A stretch of 64,000 nt of DNA from G963675935 sp963675935 (GTDB taxonomy: Bacteria; Planctomycetota; Planctomycetia; Pirellulales; Thermoguttaceae): the NCBI GenBank assembly GCA_963675935.2, contig CAXXPV010000006.1, positions 1 to 64,000 on the forward strand, read 5' to 3'. The notes under the pieces were generated by a model. The model was not told the DNA's origin, made no database searches, and saw only the letters and a program-made list of their open reading frames with translations. Positions within the stretch are counted from its first letter, which is position 1; every line of letters begins with the position of its first letter. Shown here piece by piece: positions 1 to 8,904 of the stretch. The translations under genes and the position numbers were made by a program.

Positions 1-304
1 GGGCAAGATTGATAGCCGCACCCATCGGCGTGTCTCCTTCCGGCTGCAACAGAGGCGGATCGAATTGCATACCGGATACAAAATCTTGTTTAACATCAAC
101 CGGTCCGAATGTGATGATAGCCACCTCAACACGAGACTTTGCTACCTCGTCAGATAAACCCTCTTTGAAAGCATGTAGCCCAGCATTCAATTCGTTTATC
201 GGTGCACCACTCATCGATCCGGAGACATCAAGCAGCAAGACACACGGGCAACGCGGCTCTGGATTACTCGTATCAAATTGCACTTTGCCGAAATCAATCG
301 CCAT
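1..304 (-). CDS. von Willebrand factor A domain protein, C-terminally truncated by window edge
   Basis: The reverse strand reads MAIDFGKVQFDTSN..., followed by a vWA core: the metal-ion-dependent adhesion site motif DVSGSMSG near residue 25-32 and a second metal-site segment GDTPMG near residue 93. A clear ribosome site (AGAAGGAGAA) precedes the ATG at 304. The short hydrophilic start and lack of a signal peptide suggest a cytoplasmic TerY/YegL-like vWA protein, which usually acts as a metal-dependent protein-binding scaffold. Only about 101 residues are visible and the gene continues past base 1, so the partner and role cannot be inferred. Confidence 0.85.
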   Translation of the reverse strand, partial: MAIDFGKVQFDTSNPEPRCPCVLLLDVSGSMSGAPINELNAGLHAFKEGLSDEVAKSRVEVAIITFGPVDVKQDFVSGMQFDPPLLQPEGDTPMGAAINLA

Positions 305-485
305 AGCATATTCTCCTTCTATCAGTTCGTTGAGTGTAATCAGTTAAATGAACGCAATAACATCCAGCCGCAAAAGTCCGCCTCGAAACGTGATCCGACC
401 GGTTTACGTAATCGAGCTTAACCTGTTGCCGCGGTCTGGAATTAACCAGCATGTATCCGACAAGATTTGTTTTTACAAATCCGAC

Positions 486-516
486 AAAAAAAGGAGCGCT
501 GAACCAACACCGCTCC
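486..516 (-). terminator. Intrinsic terminator on the minus strand
   Basis: Read on the minus strand, a six-base stem GGAGCG/CGCTCC with a 12-base loop is followed directly by seven T residues. It would stop minus-strand transcription arriving from the 517-1119 side, before the vWA gene. Confidence 0.6.
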
Positions 517-670
517 CGCAGCCCCGACCAAGGGGCACCAAAGAACGGCACCGGCCAGCGCCCCATTCGGGGCGCGGCTCAAGTGCCTGCTTCTTTGGTT
601 CAAGAGCCGGTGGCTCAAGTTGGTCGTTTTGCGGGAAGCAGTCTTGACGCTCGCGCGTCAGTCTAATTGT
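486..670 (-). ncRNA. Candidate structured RNA in a gene-free gap
   Basis: The 305-936 gap has no convincing gene. Within it, the minus strand carries three tandem hairpins: GCGCCCC/GGGGCGC with a four-base loop (558-575), GCCCC/GGGGC (521-536) and the terminator stem (493-516), ending in T7. This is the form of a small independently terminated RNA, but no family is recognised and no promoter was identified. It could also be the 3' end of a transcript from the small gene at 937-1119. Confidence 0.3.
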
Positions 671-936
671 CTTGTGGCCGGACTAAGGCATTGGTTAATC
701 CTACTTATTTCCTGGGTGCAACATCACTGAAGAGAAATTCCGTAATTTAACACAGGAGTTCATTCTAGCTTCAGGACTTCAGCATAACAAGCACCCCACT
801 GCGTGAGGGATGGTGGCGTCTCTGCACCCGAAAGTGCGTCATCCTGGCTCCTCGCCTTATCTTCTTGCGACACTCTTCCTATCCAACTCCGACTCCAATC
901 GAGACCTCATTTGAAGCCGATTCGTGCTTCGGTTCT

Positions 937-1119
937 TCACCGATCATGCAGTTTGTCGTGCAAATCCTTCGTTGCCTCTTTCTCAGACCATCCGTGCCCG
1001 ATAGTCTTTTCGTGCGTCTGATTGTCTTCCCGCGTCGTCGTGTAGACTCCCAGAATATCGACGGAACGATACTCCTTATAATCCTCCTTCGATGTTGTAC
1101 TCGGTACTGAATGTGACAC
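937..1119 (-). CDS. Small hydrophilic protein (60 aa), GTG start
   Basis: Begins with GTG at 1119, with AGGAG eight bases upstream. The product is charged and has ordinary globular-protein composition, ending ...TIGHGWSEKEATKDLHDKLHDR, with no signal peptide or membrane segment. No family is recognised. The good ribosome site and protein-like composition argue that it is real; its shortness limits confidence. Confidence 0.5.
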   Translation of the reverse strand: MSHSVPSTTSKEDYKEYRSVDILGVYTTTREDNQTHEKTIGHGWSEKEATKDLHDKLHDR

Positions 1120-1345
1120 TGCAATCTCCTATCTGTGCGTTGACCAGCCCAGCCAACGCGGAGTCCCCACGTTGGCGACCGCTGGCTTAAACCTTTGATT
1201 TTTGTGATAATCTGCGGATTGGTCAATTCAAGTTCGTGTTCAACTTAGAGTTCCGCAGAAAGCCGGCCCCCCAGATGAAGAAGGGGCTTTTGTCATACTG
1301 TCTTGGAAGGTTGTGACAATTGCCCAATAACCCAGATGGAAAACC

Positions 1346-1960
1346 ATGAACGAAGCTCGCAAACGTGGACGACAAGCTGACCCAAGCAACGTGCGACTTG
1401 TGATAAAGCAGAGATATGGTCACGATTCGTTTACACGCTTCGCTGACCTGATCGAGAACAAAAAATGGACCACCGGACCTGGCGGCACCAAAGTCCATTT
1501 GCCGGAACGCAGCGCAGTCTTACGGTTCTGTCGCGGTAACAAGACTGACATGAGCACCTGGGGACCATTATGTGACGAGATTGGTTTGCCTTTTCATGTA
1601 ATCGAAAAGGGACACAAGTTGTCAGCCGCAGATTTCGATGATGCGACTTTCAAACGGCATTGGTGCTATTGTCACCCTGCCTCTTACACGGGTGAAGTCT
1701 GGATCAAGATCACCCCAAGGTTTGAGAACCATCCTCTTTCGCACGAATACATCGTTCGATGGGGGCCTTGGACATACAAGAATGTTTTGGACTTCGGAGA
1801 CATAGAAAGTGCCGTGCTCAAACACATGAAAGGTAACGATGGGTTTTCAATTCCGATCATCTTTGACATATCATTGCCATCATCTGTTGCATTCGGTCAA
1901 GGCGAAGCGCCCGGCGAGTTGATTCACGATATTAACCACGGCTGGACATTCACTATCTAA
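1346..1960 (+). CDS. Hypothetical protein (204 aa)
   Basis: Not recognised. The start at 1346 gives MNEARKRGRQADPSN, a basic N-terminus, followed by a mixed alpha/beta-looking sequence with several Trp and His residues (WCYCHPASYTGEVWIKI near residue 110). No signal peptide, transmembrane helix or known catalytic motif is seen. It stands alone between a small minus-strand gene and a minus-strand membrane protein, so context does not help. Confidence 0.6.
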   Translation: MNEARKRGRQADPSNVRLVIKQRYGHDSFTRFADLIENKKWTTGPGGTKVHLPERSAVLRFCRGNKTDMSTWGPLCDEIGLPFHVIEKGHKLSAADFDDATFKRHWCYCHPASYTGEVWIKITPRFENHPLSHEYIVRWGPWTYKNVLDFGDIESAVLKHMKGNDGFSIPIIFDISLPSSVAFGQGEAPGELIHDINHGWTFTI

Positions 1961-2169
1961 AAGACGCAACATTTTGGACATGCGGCCTCTGACTCAGAGG
2001 TGTCCATTTCAAAAACCTCAACAGCGGCAATTTTGGCCTCGGGTGAGCGGTGGATTCACGAGGCAATCCACCGAACACCCCGATTCGGGAACCGCGGCTG
2101 CGAGGAATCTGACAAGTTGCACCAGCCGACGGAAATCGCGGGCGGCGGGTTAATCAGACCGACTGCAAA

Positions 2170-2847
2170 TTAGCGGCCTTGGGTTTGTTCGGCTCGGGGC
2201 GAAGTGGGCTTCGCGGCCGGGGCCGGGTGCCGGACGACCGGCTTGGACGCCGGATCGGGCTTGGCATGGTGTTTGCCGATGCCGTTGGACATGCGACACG
2301 CTCCTTTCTTGGGTTTGGGGTTGGTGATAGTACCTAACAATTGAGCGACTCGCGTGTAGTAGTTCCGCAACGTATCCCGCGAGTTCGCAAACAAGACAAT
2401 TTCCAGGACGCTGAAATGCACGTTGGCCCAGCCGGCGGCCCGCAAGCCCTTGTTGGATGAGACCAGCCAGGCTGCGTAGGTGAAGGCGACGGCGATGAAC
2501 ATGTTGGCGTAGAACTGGTAGTAGCGGTAATGGCCTTCGTTCAGGGTCAGAAAGCCCTTCAGTTTGTCGTCGAGGTTGACGAACTTCCATGCCGGCCGCG
2601 TCAGGCCGGTCAGGTGATGGATGGTGTCGATCACCAGCCAGCGGACACCGCTGACCGTCAGTCCGGTGCCGATGGAGGCCAGCGTCACGTACATGAAGCC
2701 GGCGACGGACGGTGCATTTTCTTGAGAGGCCGAAATCCAGCCGGCAACCGTGGGCGAAAAGTAGCTGACGCCCCAGAGGGCCACGAAGCCGGGCAGGATG
2801 TAGGCGATGACCAGCCCGAAGTTCTCGTTGCTGAGTGTGGTGTTCAT
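2170..2847 (-). CDS. Integral membrane protein of unknown function (225 aa)
   Basis: Starts MNTTLSNENFG behind a GGGGAG ribosome site. At least three hydrophobic spans are visible: residues about 11-30 (LVIAYILPGFVALWG...), 50-72 (FMYVTLASIGTGL...) and 112-132 (FYANMFIAVAFTYAAWLV). The last 50 residues form a Lys/Pro/Ala-rich, probably disordered cytoplasmic tail (KPDPASKPVVRHPAPAAKP). No transporter or enzyme signature is seen. The 1961-2169 gap downstream holds small dyads (CCTCTGA/TCAGAGG near 1985) but no gene. Confidence 0.65.
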   Translation of the reverse strand: MNTTLSNENFGLVIAYILPGFVALWGVSYFSPTVAGWISASQENAPSVAGFMYVTLASIGTGLTVSGVRWLVIDTIHHLTGLTRPAWKFVNLDDKLKGFLTLNEGHYRYYQFYANMFIAVAFTYAAWLVSSNKGLRAAGWANVHFSVLEIVLFANSRDTLRNYYTRVAQLLGTITNPKPKKGACRMSNGIGKHHAKPDPASKPVVRHPAPAAKPTSPRAEQTQGR

Positions 2848-2977
2848 GTTGGCCTGCTCCCCGCGGCTGCGGGGGCAAGCACATGAAACGACTGTCGCAT
2901 TGTGGCCGGCGGAACATGGACATTCGTATATCTACTATAGCGATTCTCTCGCACGATGCAATACCCCCGAGAAAAAA

Positions 2978-3697
2978 TCAGTCGCCGGTCAGGTTTACGG
3001 CCGTCAGGCTCATGGCCTCGGACGGCAAGGCCGGGTCGAACGGGTGGACAATCCGGCGGCGGAGGCGTAGCACGTTGTGGCTGATCGGCGTCAAGCGGAC
3101 CACTGCCCTCCGGCAGTTGACGTGGCGTAACAGGTTCAGCAGTTGTTGGCGGACAGGAGCGTAAGGCTCAAACGGCATGTGACGGAACTCCGCCGCCAGT
3201 TCCGCCGTCGAGCGGTGCCGGGCGATGTCGAGCAAGTACGCCTTCATTCCTCGATACCACTGCTGGTCGATTCGCACCCTCACCCGCCAATTGTCATCGC
3301 GGATTAAGGCCCCGCCGGTCGAACGCTTTGGCTTGTAGCCGCCCTTGGCCACGGAGATTGAGTAGCCGGCAAATCGAATTGGCACACGGCGGGCGTCACG
3401 AACGTTGGCGGCCTCTTCCTCGAAGAACAGATGATGGCCATGCGTGGCCAGGAGCAGGAACCGCCGTTGATGGCGGAGATAATGGACGTTGGCGATGCCG
3501 ACGGCCTTGTGTCTTGCCCGCGAGGTCCGCGAAACGCCGATGCCGTATTTGGCGATCAGCTTCGCGTCAACGGCCTTTGGGTCTTTCCCGGCCGGCACGA
3601 CGCCCGACACGTAGAACCAATAGCCGTGCGACAAATAGCAACTGACCAATTGCTGAACGAATCCTGCCACCGAGGTGGCAACGCAACGATACTCCAT
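2978..3697 (-). CDS. Hypothetical protein (239 aa), basic
   Basis: Reads MEYRCVATSVAGFVQQLVSCYLSHGYWFYVSG... and is rich in Arg and His. Coding character is consistent throughout. No signal peptide or known motif is recognised; the segment HYLRHQRRFLLLATHGHHLFFEEE suggests nucleic-acid or metal contact but is not a named motif. It lies 130 bases upstream, in the same orientation, of the membrane protein at 2170-2847. Confidence 0.6.
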   Translation of the reverse strand: MEYRCVATSVAGFVQQLVSCYLSHGYWFYVSGVVPAGKDPKAVDAKLIAKYGIGVSRTSRARHKAVGIANVHYLRHQRRFLLLATHGHHLFFEEEAANVRDARRVPIRFAGYSISVAKGGYKPKRSTGGALIRDDNWRVRVRIDQQWYRGMKAYLLDIARHRSTAELAAEFRHMPFEPYAPVRQQLLNLLRHVNCRRAVVRLTPISHNVLRLRRRIVHPFDPALPSEAMSLTAVNLTGD

Positions 3698-4027
3698 GCC
3701 AAGTAATCAGTGTGTGTTGCCGAGATGCTTCCACTTGATGGACAGGTTGTTGGAAACAATGCAGTTATTTGTGGTCACTCGCTCAAGAGAGAGCACACGG
3801 CAGCAATCCATCGCATGTAATGCTTGCTCTTCATGGCAAGTCGGCATTACGCCAATCGTTTGCGAAACAGCCAGCCGGCGGCAGGCTGGGTGACGATACA
3901 ATACCACTCGGCGACCACTTGGAGCTATCGCAATGGATAGCCGGTAAAGGCTGACAATCTCTTTGACACCATCTCTTCGTGATTGTCCTTCCGGTCCTTC
4001 CTCATTGGGCCACAGCGTTTCGACGCA
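3698..4027. other. Intergenic stretch with no supported gene
   Basis: Short open frames on both strands here lack ribosome sites and protein-like composition. One imperfect dyad (CAGCC...GGCTG, about 3870-3890) is present. Nothing else is seen. Confidence 0.4.
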
Positions 4028-4840
4028 CTATGCTTGAACGGGCATAATACTCTCATCGACAACGTCCCTAGCTCCCAACTTCTTACGTTTCAGCGACCGA
4101 CTAGCGATACGGACAGCAAATCCGTCGAGAATGTGATCGAGGCCCCGAACAAAACCTTTCTCCGCCATCCTCGGATCATGCGGGGCTTTTGCGTCCCTTA
4201 CGACACGGCAAAACATTGGGAACTTTCCACTCTCCACGATTGCTCTTGTGAAGTGAGCCCGAGTAGCAATCCATTCTTCTTGGCCCAGAGGCGAATTCTT
4301 CTGTGCTTCCCGCTCGGCGATTTCGCCGGCTGTGTAGCCCCGCACGAATGCAAAGAGCGTATGCGCTATCACGAGCATTTCGTCGATAGTGAGCCCCAAT
4401 TCATCAATGACCTTCAGCAAGAACTCCAGCCATCGGAGACTGTCCGGCCCAAAGGAGGAGCGAAACGCAGGGAGTTCGATCATCCAGGGATGGCGTAAAA
4501 TCATGGACCGGCTGCGATACGCGATATTCCGCAAATCCTTCCGCCAGTTTCCAGAAGCCTTGGGCAGCTTCTGCTCGGCGATTACTGCGTCCATCATCAG
4601 GTCAAGCAGTTCGTCTTTCTTTTTGATGTAGCGATAGAGAGAGGCGGCTCCGCCGCCCAACTCAGCGGCGATGCGCCGCATCGAGACAGCCTCGATTCCC
4701 TCGCGGTCAGCAACCAGAATAGCAGTCATAGCGATCCCGTCCCGGCTGTGGGCGGGATGAGGTCCGCGTGAGACCCGCGGAGGTCGGTTCCACACCACCG
4801 CGGCAGAGGTCGTTTCGATATGTCGTGTTTTTCGAGCCAT
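4028..4840 (-). CDS. TetR/AcrR-family transcriptional repressor
   Basis: A helix-turn-helix of TetR type occupies about residues 39-85 (EAVSMRRIAAELGGGAASLYRYI, then KKKDELLDLM), followed by an all-helical ligand domain typical of TetR proteins with a dedicated C-terminal domain. The start at 4840 (MARKTRHIETT) was chosen over a longer ORF because the 17-bp operator at 4841-4857 then sits just upstream, as expected for autoregulation. The N-terminal arm is unusually long (about 35 residues). The gene is divergent from the methyltransferase at 5136, whose promoter region carries two more copies of the operator, so the methyltransferase is its probable target. Confidence 0.85.
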   Translation of the reverse strand: MARKTRHIETTSAAVVWNRPPRVSRGPHPAHSRDGIAMTAILVADREGIEAVSMRRIAAELGGGAASLYRYIKKKDELLDLMMDAVIAEQKLPKASGNWRKDLRNIAYRSRSMILRHPWMIELPAFRSSFGPDSLRWLEFLLKVIDELGLTIDEMLVIAHTLFAFVRGYTAGEIAEREAQKNSPLGQEEWIATRAHFTRAIVESGKFPMFCRVVRDAKAPHDPRMAEKGFVRGLDHILDGFAVRIASRSLKRKKLGARDVVDESIMPVQA

Positions 4841-4857
4841 TGCGAACATTGTACTCA
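4841..4857. promoter_or_regulatory. Operator-like site next to the tetR start
   Basis: TGCGAACATTGTACTCA is an imperfect palindrome matching the two sites at 5024-5077. Its position against the repressor start implies negative autoregulation. Confidence 0.6.
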
Positions 4858-5023
4858 ATATGCCTGGGCCGGTCACGGGGATGGAATTGGCATCGTCTCA
4901 ACTCGTTAATATACCACACCTTGCGATAAATTGACCATCGTTTCGTCATGGCGTTCTTGGGACGCGAGTCCCTTTGTCGCCATGATTTACCGATTTCGCC
5001 CGACACCGCCTGGAATATGCCAT

Positions 5024-5077
5024 TGCGAACATTGTACGCATTATGGTATAAACATGCCAATGCGAACGCTGTTCGCA
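5024..5077. promoter_or_regulatory. Two operator palindromes upstream of the methyltransferase
   Basis: TGCGAACATTGTACGCA (5024-5040) and TGCGAACGCTGTTCGCA (5061-5077) share the consensus TGCGAAC-N3-GTWCGCA and are 37 bp apart start to start. They lie 59 bases upstream of the methyltransferase ATG, where a promoter would be. With the site at 4841 this makes three copies in the divergent control region. Confidence 0.7.
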
Positions 5078-5135
5078 ATAGCGTAGAAATCCTGAACGAA
5101 ACAGACAAATGCAGAATGTGAGGTGAAAACCAGTT

Positions 5136-5777
5136 ATGAGCAACTCTCAACAAGAGAACTACCACGAATACCTGCAAGGGTGGGAGAAAATCTATGCCGT
5201 CCGGGAAAATCCATTCGATGTGGCAGACCCCTATGAATGGATAGTCGAACTCGAAGCCGAGGGCAAGATTCGCGGCGTCGTGCTTGACGCCGGATGCGGC
5301 GCTGGACACAATACGCTCTATCTCGCGGCGAAAGGGCATGACGCCGTGGGCGTGGACATCGCACCAAGAGCCATTCAACGTGCCAAGGAGAAAGCGAATG
5401 AGCGTCGGATACAAAACGCGGCATTCCTTGCGGCGAATCTCTGCGAGTCCTTTGGCTACGAAGACTGTTTCGAATCAGTTATAGATATAGGCTGCTTTCA
5501 CTCTCTGCACAAAGAGGACCAGATACGCTACGCCGACGTGCTCAAGAAGGCGTGCAAGAGCGGCGCGACGATGTACCTGAGAACTCTCAATATCGTCAAT
5601 TCCGCCAATGTTCCCGTTGTGGAACAGGCCCAAACACAAGAGCGGCAAATCCGCGAGGCGTTTTCAGACGGCTGGACAATCGAAAAGATCGAGTGGAAGA
5701 ATATCGAAGAGAGATTGTCTCCAGAGGAGACAATTGAGACAGGCGCATGGTTTGCACGAATGGCAAAGGCCGTTTGA
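5136..5777 (+). CDS. Class I SAM-dependent methyltransferase
   Basis: A Rossmann-type methyltransferase: motif I VLDAGCGAGHN (residues 49-59), acidic end of strand 2 VGVDIAP (71-77), and motif IV region VIDIGCFHSL. At 213 residues it has the size of small-molecule methyltransferases of the TehB/UbiE-like class rather than DNA or rRNA methylases. Its control by a divergent TetR repressor with three operators suggests inducible detoxification of a small toxic compound, but the substrate cannot be read from the sequence. Confidence 0.85.
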   Translation: MSNSQQENYHEYLQGWEKIYAVRENPFDVADPYEWIVELEAEGKIRGVVLDAGCGAGHNTLYLAAKGHDAVGVDIAPRAIQRAKEKANERRIQNAAFLAANLCESFGYEDCFESVIDIGCFHSLHKEDQIRYADVLKKACKSGATMYLRTLNIVNSANVPVVEQAQTQERQIREAFSDGWTIEKIEWKNIEERLSPEETIETGAWFARMAKAV

Positions 5778-7918
5778 TCCTCTGTGACTGCAAGTTCCAT
5801 CAGAAGATATGTCCGCGATCATCAGCTTCGTCGGGCGAATCGATCCAGGTTTTCAGTGGAACATTCTGAACTGCGGCCGGATCAAGAACAACGTGGCGGC
5901 CCAAGACGCACGGTTCCAACAAGCTCGTTACGTACTGTCGCGGCATTACTGTAGGCAGCTTGCTCAAAATGACATGCCGTATGCTGGCCTGCCGAGCGGG
6001 CAAGATAGCCAACTGTCGTTACTGTAGAACATACTCTGTCCGCCGGTGTCGGCGAGAACTGGGGTTGTTTTCGGCCAACCCCACGCCGTTGAGGGAACGA
6101 GAACCTTTGCCGCTACAAGCCTTGACGCCCGGATACAAATCGGGCGTCAGCCGAACGAGCCGGCCGGGGACGATGCAGCGAACCTCTCAGGGCGGCTATG
6201 TGGGCGGGCGCAACTGTATTCCAAGTTGCACCCGCCCAATTCATAGTTGTTCCGCTCCATAAAACCTCCCAGAAAACCGGCGTGTGCAATCCTGCACACA
6301 CCGCATGGAATCGCCAGCCGCTGCTGCAAACGGCACTTCTCCCGAAATGCCGCTTGCAGCCGCAACCGCATCCAACCAAGGATTTCTTGACGCACGCATG
6401 GCAGGCACACCGCCGAGGCCAGTCTCTCGACCGGCCCCGACGATTCACCACGCAGCGTCAAGCGGCAACCGAGGCTCTCGCCCCAGCCGCCCCGACCTTC
6501 CGACCGGCCGCTATTCCGCTCTCGCCACGATCGACTTTCCACGGCCAATGGGCCACGGATCGCCGATCGGCGACAGCATCGGAATGAAAATGGCCAGTCA
6601 GCCCTTTCGTTCTGGCATTTGTGACCAGCACCACCTGTATCACGCCAACGGGCCGCGACTGCCTTGCCGCGAACACCGCCCAGGCCCGCACGTGGTTTGC
6701 ACCACGGCGAAGCCCGGTTTCTACTCAGGCCCCACTCCCAGACTTCAGCGTTTCAATCACCCATTCGACCAGAATGGGCACCGGCGACCAAGCCGGCTGC
6801 TGAAGCCCTTCCTACGTTAGTCATGCACTTCGCGTCTTGAGTCACGCGGCTAGAGGGTGTTATCCCTCGGGCAATTGGTCGTATGTGCGGGCTCCCACCA
6901 CGCCATAGTTTCGGCAAGCCCAGCCAAAGGCCGGATTTGCCATTTCACGGGCCAGAATACAGAAGCTGCCCGTTACCCTTCGACCAACGCTTTTCGCCGC
7001 TGTAGGAGCCAATGTCGGCTCGCAAACAGCGTTTTCGGCAACGTCTCTCAAGACACTCACCGGCAAGCCCTTCTTGAGGTTGGGCCTTTCATGGTTGAGC
7101 TTTTCACGGCCGCTGGATTTGCCAACGGTCCCCGAACCTGGTCAAGGTCCGGCTCCGACTGTCACCAGTCGAAGGCTCCCCACGCCGGCACACGTTCAAC
7201 GAACCTGCCTTCACAGACAGGCCCGAAGCCCGTGGGCGGATTTGCAGCCTTGCGGCTACGCACCGACTTCGCAACATGACGGCCACGATGTTTTTGGCAT
7301 CGAGGTCTTTCCGTATCGCCCCCATTCCAGGAGCAGAACGCTATCGGATAGAACGTCGGGATTACTCTGAACGCAAAAGTCCTGGGATACAAAGCCAGAA
7401 CCGCGATCAGGATTACGCCGACGAGCCTCCGTCGAGCACGGACAAGCCACTCTCATGGCATCCGGCTCTACTGGCACAGCACGTGAAAGTTGGTTGGACT
7501 TTCCCCTTAGCTCGGTTGGTGGCCGAGTTTGCCGGGCGTGCTGTCCGATCGGAAGGCCGCAACGGCACGTTCATGCACCACTGACGACCGCAGGACAAAA
7601 GTCCCGCACTGAAGAGAATACCTCAGCCGACGGCCTTAAGCATCTATTCACGGATTCTTTGCGACACAGGAGCAAATCGCGGCAGGCCGTATCGAAAGAC
7701 TCGTTGCCGGATTCATTCGCCCACGGTAGTTCGTCGCCGAACGAGAGCATTGTGGACCATTGGTCCCGCGTAAGTCAGTTGCGTCTTTTTCAGAAGAAGC
7801 GGGCCTTCATTCGCCGCAACACCACAGGCGGCAGGCAAGGCCGTGCCAGCGAAGCTGTCACTAGCCTTGCCTTCAGCCGCCCTATTTCTATTCTCGCGGC
7901 GAACAAAGGCCCGTGGCG
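5778..7918. other. 2.1-kb stretch without a convincing gene, rich in hairpins
   Basis: Open frames up to 178 codons occur on both strands but overlap one another and lack ribosome sites and protein-like composition. The stretch carries several strong dyads: GGGGTTG/CAACCCC at 6061-6082, TGACGCCCG/CGGGCGTCA at 6123-6149, GGGCGGG...CCCGCCC with an inner GCAACT/AGTTGC arm at 6202-6237, and GTGTGCA/TGCACAC near 6283-6300. It may be decayed sequence or a non-coding plasmid region. A 90-codon minus-strand frame at 6860-7140 is the best coding candidate but is weak. Confidence 0.4.
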
Positions 7919-7964
7919 TTCCTCCTTTCGGTTCCAGCGGCCGGGCAAAAACCGAAAGGAGGAA
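7919..7964 (+). promoter_or_regulatory. Shine-Dalgarno-sequestering hairpin before the GP88 gene
   Basis: A perfect 15-bp inverted repeat, TTCCTCCTTTCGGTT (7919-7933) and AACCGAAAGGAGGAA (7950-7964), has a 16-base loop. The right arm contains the AGGAGG ribosome site (7957-7962) of the gene starting at 7969, so in RNA the site would be fully paired. Translation would need helix opening, for example by a leader peptide, a protein or an antisense RNA. Confidence 0.7.
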
Positions 7965-7968
7965 CACC

Positions 7969-8841
7969 ATGAAAAAGACGCAACCGACCAACGCAAAACC
8001 CACGCTCCCGATACTCCGCTCCGGCGATCCGAAAACAGCCTGGGGGAAACTATCAGCGGCAGAGATTCTTCAGAATCACGGGCTGCCGAAGTTTCTGCTC
8101 GGCTCGTCCAAAAAGACCGAGAAGAGCCGCTGCATCGGCATACTGGCCAAGGTTCTGTTCTTCACTCCCGGAGTCTTCTGTTCCCACGCGACGCAGGGAT
8201 GCTTGGCAGCCTGCCTCGGGCATTCCAGCGGACGGATGCAGATGCCGACACACGCACTCGCCCGCGACTGCCGAACCGCACTCTACGTGGAGAAACCGCA
8301 ACTCTTCCTTCAGATGCTGACCGTGGAACTAAGCCGCCTAGAAGAAGAGGCAAAGAGATTAGGGCTTGTCCCAGCCGTCAGACTCAACGGCTCCAGCGAC
8401 ATCCCGTGGGAACGGCTTCACCCCGAACTTTTTACAGAGTTCCCGAACATCCAGTTTTTCGACTACACGAAGGTTCCCGCTCGGATGGAACAATTCCTTT
8501 CAGACCCGACATGGCCCCGAAACTATCACCTCACGTTTTCCGCACAGCCGGGCAATCACGACAAGGCCCGCGAAATCCTGGAACACGGCGGCACGGTAGC
8601 CGTTGTCTTCTGGCCGGAGGTTCCGCAAACGCACTGGGGATTCCAGGTCATCGATGGCGACAAACACGACGCCAGATTCCTCGACCAGGCCGGCACGATC
8701 GTAGGGCTGACTGCCAAAGGCCGAGCGAAGATCGACCAAACCGGCTTCACCGTAAGAACGGCAGCCAGCGATTTTCTGGCAACGCCGCGAAGAGAACGCC
8801 GAAAGAACGGCCGCTCCGAATCACTGGCCACCGCCGCGTAA
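7969..8841 (+). CDS. GP88 family protein
   Basis: Matches the GP88 (gene product 88) family of phage and plasmid proteins from memory of its conserved blocks: FTPGVFCSHATQGCLAACLG (Cys cluster, about residues 65-85), LVPAVRLNGSSDIPWE, FFDYTKVPAR, NYHLTFSAQPGN, VIDGDKHDARFLDQ and IVGLTAKGRAK. At 290 residues it is of normal family length. The biochemical function of GP88 proteins is not established; the Cys-rich block suggests metal binding. The start at 7969 follows AGGAGG, which is embedded in a strong hairpin. It converges on repA (8905-10362). Confidence 0.85.
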   Translation: MKKTQPTNAKPTLPILRSGDPKTAWGKLSAAEILQNHGLPKFLLGSSKKTEKSRCIGILAKVLFFTPGVFCSHATQGCLAACLGHSSGRMQMPTHALARDCRTALYVEKPQLFLQMLTVELSRLEEEAKRLGLVPAVRLNGSSDIPWERLHPELFTEFPNIQFFDYTKVPARMEQFLSDPTWPRNYHLTFSAQPGNHDKAREILEHGGTVAVVFWPEVPQTHWGFQVIDGDKHDARFLDQAGTIVGLTAKGRAKIDQTGFTVRTAASDFLATPRRERRKNGRSESLATAA

Positions 8842-8904
8842 GCGGCCGGGCAGGCGACAGTGGAACAGCGTTTGGCAACGGCATCGACATATCGCTCAGG
8901 CGAT

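Noticed and set aside
6860..7140. 90-codon minus-strand frame ending ...TYDQLPEG
   Set aside because: Some segments look protein-like (NPAFGWACRNYGVVGARTYD), but there is no start codon with ribosome site, no family, and neighbouring frames look equally plausible. It could be a relic.
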